From contig NJDR01000009.1 of the NCBI GenBank assembly GCA_002254415.1, forward strand, positions 1-27,674: a DNA stretch of 27,674 nucleotides. Reading direction: 5' to 3'. Source of the stretch: Candidatus Aenigmarchaeota archaeon ex4484_52. Its GTDB lineage: Archaea; EX4484-52. How positions within the stretch are numbered: position 1 is the first letter of the stretch; each line of letters starts with the position of its first letter. Below the pieces are notes generated by a model. The model had not been told where the DNA came from. It was given only the letters and a program-made list of their open reading frames with translations, and did no database searches. A program made the position numbers and the translations under genes. This document shows positions 1-7,087 of the stretch, piece after piece.

Positions 1-222
1 GGCGAGGATGTAAGATTTCATAATTAATCATTATAAGAAATAAATAATATAAAGGTTTAAATATTTTATTTTAGAGGTAAAAACCACAGTATGCCATAAA
101 AGAAACCACAAATTACACAAGATTACACAGATTAAAAAAAATGAAAAAATTTGCAAACGCCAATACAGCAAATTTTTAACTTTTTTTATTGCTTGTTGTA
201 GTTTATAGGTAATAAAAAAATC
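1..222. other. AT-rich leader region with short CACAG-type repeats
   Basis: No convincing gene is visible here. Positions 104-133 hold a short degenerate tandem built on ATTACACA(A)G, next to AAACCACA blocks at 81-88 and 103-110. The complementary form AATCTGTGGTT occurs further on, around 294-304, inside the reductase remnant. This is a low-complexity dispersed-repeat signature, and its function cannot be read from the sequence. Confidence 0.4.
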
Positions 223-1035
223 TTGTGGAACTACCATGTTAGATGTTATTATCTAACAGGTCAATGCAATCTCGTAGTTAAAAAAAACAGTGAAATCTGT
301 GGTTCATTTAATCTTGATTTAGATGCACAAATAGATAAATTAAAATCAGTAAATATTGATTTTTTTAGTATTGTAGATTCGCCTTTATCTCGTCCATTAA
401 TGAGTCCAATTGCACTTTACCATAAAATTGAAGAAAATAAAAAAACAGCAATAATGTATTTTACTTGCAGGGATAGTAATTTGGTTGCAATTGAAGGAGA
501 TATTTTATCTACTTATGCTCTTGGAATTAAAAATATACTTGCACTTACAGGATATCTTGCAAAAAATACCAAAGGTGTTTTTGAGTTTTCGTCTTGCGGT
601 TTAATGTAATTTATTTGCAACTTGAATAAAAGAAAAAATATTAATTGTTTTGCTGGCGGATGTATGAATATTAATGCAATTCTTATAGAAAATGAAATAA
701 CGAAGAAATAAAAAAATAGATGCAGGTGCAAAATTCATAATTACACAGCTCTGCTTTGATATTAAAAAAATAAAAAAATCAAAAAATACTTTATCAATCC
801 CGATTATTATTGGAGTTATTCCAGTATTAGAGCAAAAAACAGCAAAATTCTTGAATGAAAAGTGCCAGGTATGGAAATTCCACAAAAAGTAATTTGTCTT
901 ATGGATGATAACAAAAAAGTAATTAAATATTATCCAAATTTAATTGAAGAAATTAAAAAAACAAATGTTGAAGGAGTTTGTATTCAGGGAATCAACAATT
1001 ACAATAAATATACTATTGTAAATAAATTAATTTAA
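223..1035 (+). pseudogene. methylenetetrahydrofolate reductase (MetF-like) remnant
   Basis: In life this enzyme would reduce methylene-tetrahydrofolate (or a pterin analogue) to the methyl form used for methionine synthesis. The first open stretch (to 609) shows family signatures: SPLSRPLMSPIALY, IMYFTCRDSNLVAIEGDIL and ALGIKNILALTG. Homology resumes in other frames after a stop at 607-609: CFAGGCMNINA, then IDAGAKFIITQLCFDIKK, PIIIGVIPVLEQKTAKFLNEK and VPGMEIPQKVI. It finally reads EGVCIQG and NKYTIVNKLI to a stop at 1033-1035. At least three frame changes or stops are needed to join these blocks. The N-terminus is also disturbed: residues from an AATCTGTGG-type repeat replace the usual INPPK-like segment. 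The remnant runs directly into the stop of convergent glyA. Conserved motifs beyond the breaks argue for a recently dead gene rather than chance ORFs. Confidence 0.88.
238..257. repeat. short inverted repeat GTTAGAT/ATCTAAC
   Basis: Seven-base arms (238-244 and 251-257) enclose a 6-nt loop. The right arm continues into ATCTAACAGG. That is the complement of the CCTGTTRGATA motif seen several times at 2340-2416, so both sites may belong to one dispersed repeat family. Confidence 0.5.
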
Positions 1036-2250
1036 TCAACAAAATCCAATATCCTGAAATTTGCTTCTAAATTCAATAACTTCCTGTTTTATATCCTTGT
1101 TGTCAATAATTATTTTTTTTATAAATTCAGCAATTTGCTTCATTTCATCCTGCTTCATTAAAAATCTCGTCATTTCTTGCACACCAATTCTTATGCCGCT
1201 TGGATTGGCAATATTTAATTTATCGCCTTGAATAATATTTTTATTTACAATTATGTTTTGCTCTTCTAATTTTTTGGCAACAAAATCGCCGCCGCCTTTG
1301 TTTTTCATATTAACCAAGACCTGGTGCGATTGTGTAAAACCTCTTTCTTTGACTAAAACATCAAATTCTAAATTATATAATTCCTCTGCCAATGTTTTTG
1401 CATTTTTAATAATTTGGCTCGCGTAATCTTTGCCAAATTTTTTCATTTCAGAAAGTGCAATATACAATGAGGGGATTCTATGTAAATGATGATTTGATAA
1501 AACCCCGGGAAATATCTTGTTTCTTATTTTTTTCTGCAGATTATTGTCAATATTTCCAAGAATAAGCCCGCCTTGCGGTCCTGGAAATGTTTTGTGAGTT
1601 GATGATGTAATAATATCTGCACCTTCTTCTAATGGATTTTGAAAAAAGCCATTGCATATTAACCCTAAAACATGAGCGGCATCATAGATTATTTTTGTAT
1701 TTGTTGTTTTGCATATTTCTTTTAATTCTTTAACAGGAAAAGGAAAAGGAATTACAGAGGCACCAAGCACAATAAATTTGGGTTTTAATTTTTTGATTTT
1801 AAATTTTGCATCTTTTAGGTCCAAATTGTAATTTTGATCAAATTTAAAATGAGTTATTTTGAAACCAAGAAGTCCGGCTGCTCCGGGATTTTCGTGTGAA
1901 ATATGTGCCCCTCCATCTATGCCTGATGTTATAATATTATCTCCTGTTTTTGCCAGTGCACTAAACACAGCCATATTTGCCAAAGTTCCAGAAATAGGCC
2001 TCAAATCAGCAAAATCGCATTGAAAGTGCTGTTTAAAAAATTCAGTTGCAATATCCTCAATTTTGTCAAAATATTTTAGTCCTTGATAATATCTTTTGTA
2101 AGGCATTCCTTCAGCGTATCTGTGCATTAAATCAGAAACATATATTTTCTCGGCTATTGGAGACATTACATTTTCAGAGGCAATTAAATTAATGCAATTT
2201 TTTCTCCAATTATTGTGCTGTTCTAATAATTGCAGTATGTTGTTTGACAT
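1036..2250 (-). CDS. glyA: serine hydroxymethyltransferase
   Basis: This PLP enzyme interconverts serine and glycine, passing a one-carbon unit to folate or a tetrahydropterin analogue in the cytoplasm. The 404-residue product is near the usual length. Visible motifs are NLIASEN (21-27), the RYYQG substrate loop (53-57), the cofactor-pocket YDAAH (189-193, with D190 and H193) and the Schiff-base lysine K220 in SSTHKTFPGPQGG. The C-terminal domain is complete (IRIGVQEMTRF). The ATG at 2250 is the only start that keeps the family N-terminus. The stop abuts the stop of the reductase remnant with no spacer. A MetE-type methionine synthase remnant lies upstream, so glyA is the intact survivor of a one-carbon/methionine neighbourhood. 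The upstream region is rich in inverted repeats. Confidence 0.96.
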   Translation of the reverse strand: MSNNILQLLEQHNNWRKNCINLIASENVMSPIAEKIYVSDLMHRYAEGMPYKRYYQGLKYFDKIEDIATEFFKQHFQCDFADLRPISGTLANMAVFSALAKTGDNIITSGIDGGAHISHENPGAAGLLGFKITHFKFDQNYNLDLKDAKFKIKKLKPKFIVLGASVIPFPFPVKELKEICKTTNTKIIYDAAHVLGLICNGFFQNPLEEGADIITSSTHKTFPGPQGGLILGNIDNNLQKKIRNKIFPGVLSNHHLHRIPSLYIALSEMKKFGKDYASQIIKNAKTLAEELYNLEFDVLVKERGFTQSHQVLVNMKNKGGGDFVAKKLEEQNIIVNKNIIQGDKLNIANPSGIRIGVQEMTRFLMKQDEMKQIAEFIKKIIIDNKDIKQEVIEFRSKFQDIGFC

Positions 2251-2579
2251 AAGTATTTCTTATATATTTTTATCTCTAAACCCATACTTGTTCACTTTTG
2301 GTTTAGAGATATCAGCAAAAACACATGTAAATTCAACCATTGGATAACATTAAACCTGTTGGATACCTACGATTTGCAATGTTATCTAACGGCTTTAATT
2401 TGCGCAGTATCCAACAAGTTAAACCATAGTGTTTATTAATTTATGTTTTTGCTGTAAGTATAATTGTATAATCAAAAATAATTTTCATCTTCCAGAGATC
2501 TATAATAAGATTTTATTTTTTTATAATTAATTATAAGTATTGAATATTTATTGTGTCACAAAATGTAATTTATCATTAA
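2251..2579. repeat. inverted-repeat block upstream of glyA
   Basis: No gene is visible. A perfect 12-bp hairpin lies at 2271-2282/2300-2311 (TATCTCTAAACC and its complement, 17-nt loop). Outside it, CAGCAAAAACA at 2313-2323 pairs with 2444-2454. Within that pair are two interleaved stems: 2340-2351 with 2378-2389, and 2357-2366 with 2407-2416 (TGTTGGATAC and its complement). The four inner arms are variants of one motif, GTTGGATAA. A perfect 16-bp palindrome TTATAATTAATTATAA sits at 2521-2536. The arrangement could be a small non-autonomous mobile element, an attachment-like site or a structured leader of glyA. Confidence 0.65.
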
Positions 2580-3045
2580 TCGTCCAACCTGCTATTTCTA
2601 TCTTCAAAAGGATGTATTTTTTCAAATTTGTAATGCATTCTTGCTGCAAGTTCAACTTGATGAATTTTAAATTATTAACATTCTGCCAGTCAGGGGCATT
2701 ATAATTGCCAACACTTACAAGATAGTTATGAAATTATTCTGCAATATTTGGTTTTGTTTGGCTAAAATAGTTTTTGTGCTATTTTAAAATAATAAAGATA
2801 TTTAATTTTTGTTTTTTTCAAACATTTCTAAAATGTTTTTGAATGTGCTTCTGTTTTTTTATATCATCCAATGACTTATTTGGGGCGATGTTATTCTCAA
2901 TTATGTCTTTTGTCTCTTCAGTGTTATTCTTGAACCCTTAATAGCATTTGTATTGTAAGTAAAGTTAATTGCAATTTGCTTTTTTATTTTTTCTTTTATT
3001 AATTGAAGGTATTTTGCCACTCTTTTTGAAAACTATTTTTTATCG
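2580..3045 (-). pseudogene. Fic/DOC-family protein remnant
   Basis: Fic proteins usually AMPylate or otherwise modify target proteins and are common as toxins. On the minus strand one can read INFTYNTNAIKGSRITLK. A frameshift leads to EETKDIIENNIAPNKSLDDI, and then come FHNYLVSVGNYNAPDWQNV and VELAARMHYKFEKIHPFEDRN. The last carries the HPF of the HPFx[D/E]GNGRxxR active-site motif. Here the motif degenerates to HPFEDRNSRLD and is followed at once by stops, so the catalytic G-N-G-R part and the C-terminus are lost. An in-frame stop also precedes FHNYL. Family assignment is secure from the motif order. The boundaries are approximate. Confidence 0.82.
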
Positions 3046-3085
3046 TAAATAAACTATAAGATTTCATAATAAAGTTTATTTACGA
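3043..3085. repeat. 13-bp inverted repeat
   Basis: TCGTAAATAAACT at 3043-3055 is the exact complement of 3073-3085, with a 17-nt loop that contains TAAGATTTCATAAT (3057-3070). That 14-mer also occurs at 11-24. The hairpin lies between the Fic remnant and the MetE remnant. It may be a terminator-like structure or a trace of a small repeat. Confidence 0.55.
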
Positions 3086-3090
3086 CATAG

Positions 3091-3127
3091 AAAATCCTAT
3101 GTTTTTTATATAAATTTATAGGATTTT
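3091..3127. repeat. 10-bp hairpin with T-run
   Basis: AAAATCCTAT (3091-3100) is complementary to ATAGGATTTT (3118-3127), and more T residues follow. The shape resembles a terminator, but no intact transcript ends here, so its role is open. Confidence 0.45.
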
Positions 3128-3226
3128 TTCTTGTTTTCTCAAAATATTCATTTAAAAAAATATTTTTTATTTGTGCCATAATTTTTAAATACACAACTCA
3201 TTTTAAATTTTTGTTTTACTTAAATT

Positions 3227-4178
3227 ATGATGACTAAAAAGAAATAAAAAGTATTCCAACAACCATCAGTAGTCATCCTCGCAGACCGGTTTGCAAATTA
3301 TTTAAAAAAAACAGAAGATTCGCAAAAAATAGTGTAAACAATATTGATAATGAACAATATATCAAGGCATAACTCAAATTCTCAATGAGCAAAAAAATGT
3401 AGGAATTAAATTATTCTATGATAGGCAATTACTTTGGCAGGATTTTTTGGCATCTCTTTGCACTAAAATAAACAGATTCCAATGACCGGTTAATAAGATA
3501 ATTGACAATATGTATAAGTGCTAAAACTTGTCTCTAAAATAAAGCAAAAAAATAATATTATTTTGGAAGAATTAAAATTGCATCAAAAATACAACCAGAA
3601 CTAAACCAGTAATTTCATGCTTTACTCTGTGTCAATTATCAAAAAATGAATTTTACAAAACCAAAGAAGAAGCAATTTATGAACTTGCAGAAGCAATAAA
3701 TGAAGAATTAAAATAACTTGTAAAAGCAGGTGCAGATTTATTCAAATAGACAACCCTGCAATTCCAACACATCCTGATGAAATAGAAATTGCAAAAAATT
3801 CAATAGAAATCGCAACAAAAGGAGTAAATGCATATATTGAAATGTATATTTACTATGGCAATATTCAAAAATTTATCCGGAAATTCTGGACTTTAAAATA
3901 TATCAACTGGATTTTGAATTTGCAAATAAAAATTTTGCTGATGTTGAAATCTTCAAAAAATATGATTTTATAAAAGATATTGGATTTGGCTGTGATGTTC
4001 ATACAAAACAAATAAAAAGTGTTGAAAAAATAAAGAAAAACATTCAAAAATCATTGAAATTGTTGAGCTAAAAAATGTTTATGTAGCCGAATTGTGGATT
4101 AAAACTTCTTTTATTGGATATTGTCTTTACCAATTAAATAATATGTGCAAAGCAACAGAGCAATTAAGAGAAGAATAA
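3227..4178 (+). pseudogene. MetE-type (cobalamin-independent) methionine synthase remnant
   Basis: The short archaeal MetE core transfers a methyl group to homocysteine using a zinc site. Homologous blocks occur in family order across several frames: SIPTTISSHPRRP near 3250, ILNEQKNVGIKLFYDRQLLW, then PVISC, LCQLSKNEFYKTKEEAIYEL, and LVKAGADL running on by frameshift to QIDNPAIPTHPDEIEIAK. Next come KIYPEILDFKIYQLDFEFAN, DIGFGCDVHTKQIKSVEKI, and PNCGLK (usually DCGLK, a zinc-ligand Cys motif). At least five frameshifts or stops separate them. The usual H-x-C zinc segment before YGN now reads EMYIYYGN, so a ligand is also lost. The final stop is at 4176-4178. With the MetF-like remnant this suggests loss of de novo methionine methylation. 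Confidence 0.87.
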
Positions 4179-4193
4179 ATCAAATCCCAACTA

Positions 4194-4580
4194 TTATTTC
4201 TTTGCAACAAATTTGCTTCCTCTTGTGGCTCCAAGCCCGGCTGCGGAATGCACTGTCTTTTTTCTTGTAAGTGTAAATTCTCCAAGTCGGTGTCCGAGCA
4301 TTTCGTTTTGTATTATAATCGCCTTAAATTCCTTTCCCTGATAAACACCTATTTTTTTCCCAATAAAACAAGGCAAAACAGGCATATTTCTTAAATGTGT
4401 TTTAATAAAATCATTTTGTTTTGCTTTTTTTACTTTTTCAATAAATTTTTCTTCTTCTTTTTTTATGCCTCTTTTTATTAATCTTGTCTGGCGGGACTTT
4501 AATAATTTTGAAAAATCCTTTATTGACAAATTATTTAATTCATCAATTGTTTTTCCTCTAAAGTAAAATTCTTTTGCCAT
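4194..4580 (-). CDS. rps19: 30S ribosomal protein uS19 (S19p)
   Basis: This small-subunit head protein sits near the A-site finger and the S13 contact. The 128-residue product has the archaeal N-terminal extension (EFYFRGKTIDELNNLS) and the core motifs RNMPVLPCFIGKKIGVYQGKEF and MLGHRLGEFTLTRK. It ends with the basic tail HSAAGLGATRGSKFVAKK. In most archaea it lies between rpl2 and rpl22 in the S10-type cluster. Here it stands alone, divergent from rps10 across a 59-bp gap that must hold both promoters. The ATG at 4580 matches the usual family start. Confidence 0.97.
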   Translation of the reverse strand: MAKEFYFRGKTIDELNNLSIKDFSKLLKSRQTRLIKRGIKKEEEKFIEKVKKAKQNDFIKTHLRNMPVLPCFIGKKIGVYQGKEFKAIIIQNEMLGHRLGEFTLTRKKTVHSAAGLGATRGSKFVAKK

Positions 4581-4610
4581 AATATATAATTATTCAAAAG
4601 GATTGAAAAC

Positions 4611-4620
4611 TTTTTAAATA
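4611..4620 (+). promoter_or_regulatory. TATA box for rps10, probably leaderless
   Basis: GAAAAC followed by TTTTTAAATA lies about 23 nt upstream of the rps10 ATG. This is the expected BRE/TATA-to-start spacing, so transcription would begin at or next to the ATG. The same AT element may serve divergent rps19 in the opposite direction. Confidence 0.6.
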
Positions 4621-4639
4621 TAAGCAATAATATACAAAT

Positions 4640-4951
4640 ATGCAAATAGCACGATTAAAAATTTCAAGTAATTCAATTTTGACAATAAATGAAGTTTCAA
4701 ATAAAATAAAAGACCTTGCAGAAAAATTAGGCGGAAATATAAAAGGACCAATTCCTATCCCAACAAAAAAATTAAAAATAGTAACAAGAAAAGCAGTATC
4801 AGGAGATGGCACTTCTACTTTTGATAGGTGGGAAATGCGCATTCACAAAAGAATAATTGACATTAGTATGAATGAAAGAATTTTAAAAAATATAGTGCGC
4901 CTCGAAATACCTGATTCAGTAAATATAGAAATAAAATTAGTTGATAAATAA
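4640..4951 (+). CDS. rps10: 30S ribosomal protein uS10 (S10p)
   Basis: This small-subunit head protein is recognised over its full 103 residues. It opens with QIARLKISSNS, then IKGPIPIPTKKLKIVTRKA, the GDGTSTFDRWEMRIHKRIIDI segment that replaces the bacterial loop, and the C-terminal IPDSVNIEIKLV. Archaea often place it next to the elongation factor 1A gene. Here it is followed after 26 bp by a small ubiquitin-fold gene. No Shine-Dalgarno sequence is apparent, in line with a leaderless message from the TATA box just upstream. Confidence 0.97.
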   Translation: MQIARLKISSNSILTINEVSNKIKDLAEKLGGNIKGPIPIPTKKLKIVTRKAVSGDGTSTFDRWEMRIHKRIIDISMNERILKNIVRLEIPDSVNIEIKLVDK

Positions 4952-4977
4952 TAAATAAATTCTATTTTTTTGATTTA

Positions 4978-5178
4978 ATGAAAACCATTTTTTTGAGTAT
5001 TGGAGATAAAACCGAAAAAATATCTTTTTTTGGTTCAACAATTGAAGATCTATTAAAATTAAAAAAAATAAATGCAGAAAAAGTATTAATAAAAAAAAAC
5101 AATGAATTTATAACAGAAGATGAAGCATTGAATAATAAAGATATTATTGAATTAATAAATATCGTATCCAAAGGATAA
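4978..5178 (+). CDS. small ubiquitin-fold (ThiS/MoaD/SAMP-like) protein
   Basis: The 66-residue product fits a beta-grasp sulfur carrier or small archaeal modifier: an N-terminal beta-hairpin (TIFLSIGDKTEKISF), the IEDLLKLKKINAEKVLIKKNNEFITEDE region, then DIIELINIVSKG. Such proteins carry sulfur as a C-terminal thiocarboxylate or are ligated to targets, and normally end in Gly-Gly. Here the last residues are Lys-Gly, so activation by an E1-like enzyme may be altered or lost. The gene follows rps10 after 26 bp and is probably cotranscribed. Family call is from fold-like pattern and length, so it is moderate. Confidence 0.68.
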   Translation: MKTIFLSIGDKTEKISFFGSTIEDLLKLKKINAEKVLIKKNNEFITEDEALNNKDIIELINIVSKG

Positions 5179-5885
5179 TTTTGGTCAGTTCAACAATATT
5201 CTTTCTAATCTCACCTTTATTTGAAGTATTAGAACTCTAGAACCATTATCTAAAACAAAACTAGATATTCTATGAGGTGCCAAATAGTAGATAATGTGTT
5301 GCACCTATGTAAAGTTAGCATTTCCAACTGGGGAACACCGTACTTCCCTCTTATGTCTTCCCGCAAATGTTCTCCTCCCATTCAGAAATATTGAATAGAG
5401 GATTGCAATAATAAATCTGCTTTCAGATTCTTATGCTGATCATTATGGAATACATCCCTATCTTAATATCTCTGTCTATTCCTCTTATTGCTAATTCATC
5501 TTGCAAAGCTTATCGGTTGTAGGGTTGCTTCCTGTCCGTAAATTGAACCTCATCAATCTTTCCTTAAGTTCTGTAACAACTTTTCTGACTGGACAACATC
5601 CACCACTACCACAACAAGTATCATAAACACGACCTTTGTATGGTTGAAGCATCATTTCAACTAAAACCCTGACAATTGATCGTGGAGTGTAAAATTGTCC
5701 GCCTTTCTTTCCTTCTGCATCTGCAAACTAATCTAAAAAATACTCGTAGAATCTTCCTAGAATATCTTTTTCTTACTTTCTTCATCGCCAAGACCTATTG
5801 TACCTATTAAATCGATTAACTCGCCAACTATTCTCTTATCAGTGTTGTCATCCATATTGTTTCTTAGTTTATCTGTCGCTGCCAT
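5179..5885 (-). pseudogene. type I restriction-modification methylase (HsdM) remnant
   Basis: HsdM methylates adenine as part of a type I R-M complex. The minus strand begins MAATDKLRNNMD at 5885, then jumps to DNTDKRIVGELIDLIGTIGLGDEESKKK. The roughly 100 residues normally between are gone. After a frameshift it reads LGRFYEYFLD, a stop, and FADAEGKKGGQFYTPRSIV. Then come QPYKGRVYDTCCGSGG (SAM-binding motif I, normally D-P-x-x-G-S-G) and NPLFNISEW (the catalytic NPPF motif, here NPLF). More frame breaks follow, and homology ends at about GEIRKNIVEL beside the ThiS-like gene, without the C-terminus. The start overlaps the 3' end of the nuclease gene by 22 bp, an old operon junction. Confidence 0.88.
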
Positions 5886-7087
5886 AATTTTTGTTCAAAA
5901 CCTAAACTGACATTTTTATTCTTCCCCTTAGCTTTTTTCTTAGATAATGATATTCTATAATCCTTTTCTGTTTTTGTTTTTTCTATGACTTCTGGATCTA
6001 TTTGTTTCTTGAGTATCATTGAGTTGAGTCTTGGATAGCTTATCATGCTCACTTCATCATAAACTCCTTTTTCTTTCAGCAGTTCTATGAATCCTGCTTT
6101 GTCTTCTGGAATAGTAACTTTAAGATATGGTTTTACAGAAACTTTTTTCTCAGTTCCGAAGATTGCATCTACGCCTTTTTGTTCTGCGAATACTATGAGC
6201 TGATTCTTCAGTTCTTCTTTCCTTGCTTTGAGCTTTTTTTCCTTAGTATCAATCTCTGCATATTCATTAACCATCTTGACGCCGTCATCATCCTTGAACT
6301 CTTCTGGCGTTTTCTCTTTGAGTTCATACTCGTGCTTCCAGGAAGGGCACATCTGTTTATACACGCACCAATCGCAAAGAGCAGTAACATTGGTAGGAAA
6401 CTCAACACAGGACTCTATTTCCTTGATAATCTGTTCAGTTTCTATTTTCAACTGCTTGAGCTGTTCTTTACTCCTTTCAGAAACCATCTCCTTATCAAAA
6501 GCAAGAAAATACCAGACCAGCTTCACTGTTTTACAATCCTTGAAATTGTTCTTGACCCATAATGAGTACATGGCAAGCTGCCTATCCTCATCAAGCTCTT
6601 CCTGAGCTTTTAATTTATTGTTCGTCTTGTAATCACATACATAATATGTGCTGTTAGAATCACAAGCAAGCCTGTCTATCCTGATATGATATTGGTTGCC
6701 ATTGTCTAAAGGCAACTTGTCTTCTGTCTCTAAACCTATTGTCCTCCAGCTGTTGAATGGCTTGTAATGATCATAATAATCAGAGATGAATTTCTTGCCC
6801 ATCTCTTTATAGTTATCTTTAGTGTAATCTTTCTTTACGATGAGAATGTTGTCATCCCATGTCTTTTCCCACTCATTCTCAAAGAAATTAAGTAGTTCTT
6901 CTTTTGTGTTGAGTTTCTGAAACTGCAAGTCCTTGTAGAGTTTCTCAAGAATCTTGTGCACTAATGCGCCCATGAAAGCCTCAATCGTTGTAGGGACATC
7001 TACTTTTACCTTATCGATATATTGCAGTTTGTACTTATACCTGCACTGCTGAAAAGTCCCCAATCTTGAATGCGAGTAGGATGTCAC
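5864..7087 (-). CDS. PD-(D/E)XK nuclease with Cas4/AddB-like Fe-S cysteines
   Basis: I place the start at a GTG (7085-7087), preceded 7 nt upstream by GGAGG, rather than at the longer open frame that reaches 7324. The extra N-terminal residues match nothing and overlap the C-terminal winged helix of the neighbour in another frame. The 407-residue product starts VTSYSHSRLGTFQQC, the first motif of RecB-family nucleases. H44, D138 (IRIDR), D152-x-K154 (CDYKTN) and Q170 form the expected catalytic set. C15 with C238, C241 and C247 (CDWCVYKQMC) matches the iron-sulfur staple of Cas4 and AddB. The C-terminal 150 residues (coiled and basic, KKKAKGKNKN) are not recognised. The GTGA overlap with the upstream stop suggests coupled translation. 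No CRISPR or helicase gene is nearby. Confidence 0.85.
   Translation of the reverse strand: MTSYSHSRLGTFQQCRYKYKLQYIDKVKVDVPTTIEAFMGALVHKILEKLYKDLQFQKLNTKEELLNFFENEWEKTWDDNILIVKKDYTKDNYKEMGKKFISDYYDHYKPFNSWRTIGLETEDKLPLDNGNQYHIRIDRLACDSNSTYYVCDYKTNNKLKAQEELDEDRQLAMYSLWVKNNFKDCKTVKLVWYFLAFDKEMVSERSKEQLKQLKIETEQIIKEIESCVEFPTNVTALCDWCVYKQMCPSWKHEYELKEKTPEEFKDDDGVKMVNEYAEIDTKEKKLKARKEELKNQLIVFAEQKGVDAIFGTEKKVSVKPYLKVTIPEDKAGFIELLKEKGVYDEVSMISYPRLNSMILKKQIDPEVIEKTKTEKDYRISLSKKKAKGKNKNVSLGFEQKLWQRQIN

Noticed and set aside
3274..3282. CATCCTCGC at 3274 as complement of the first bases of the window
   Set aside because: A 9-bp match is expected by chance at this length, and it falls in the MetE-like remnant.
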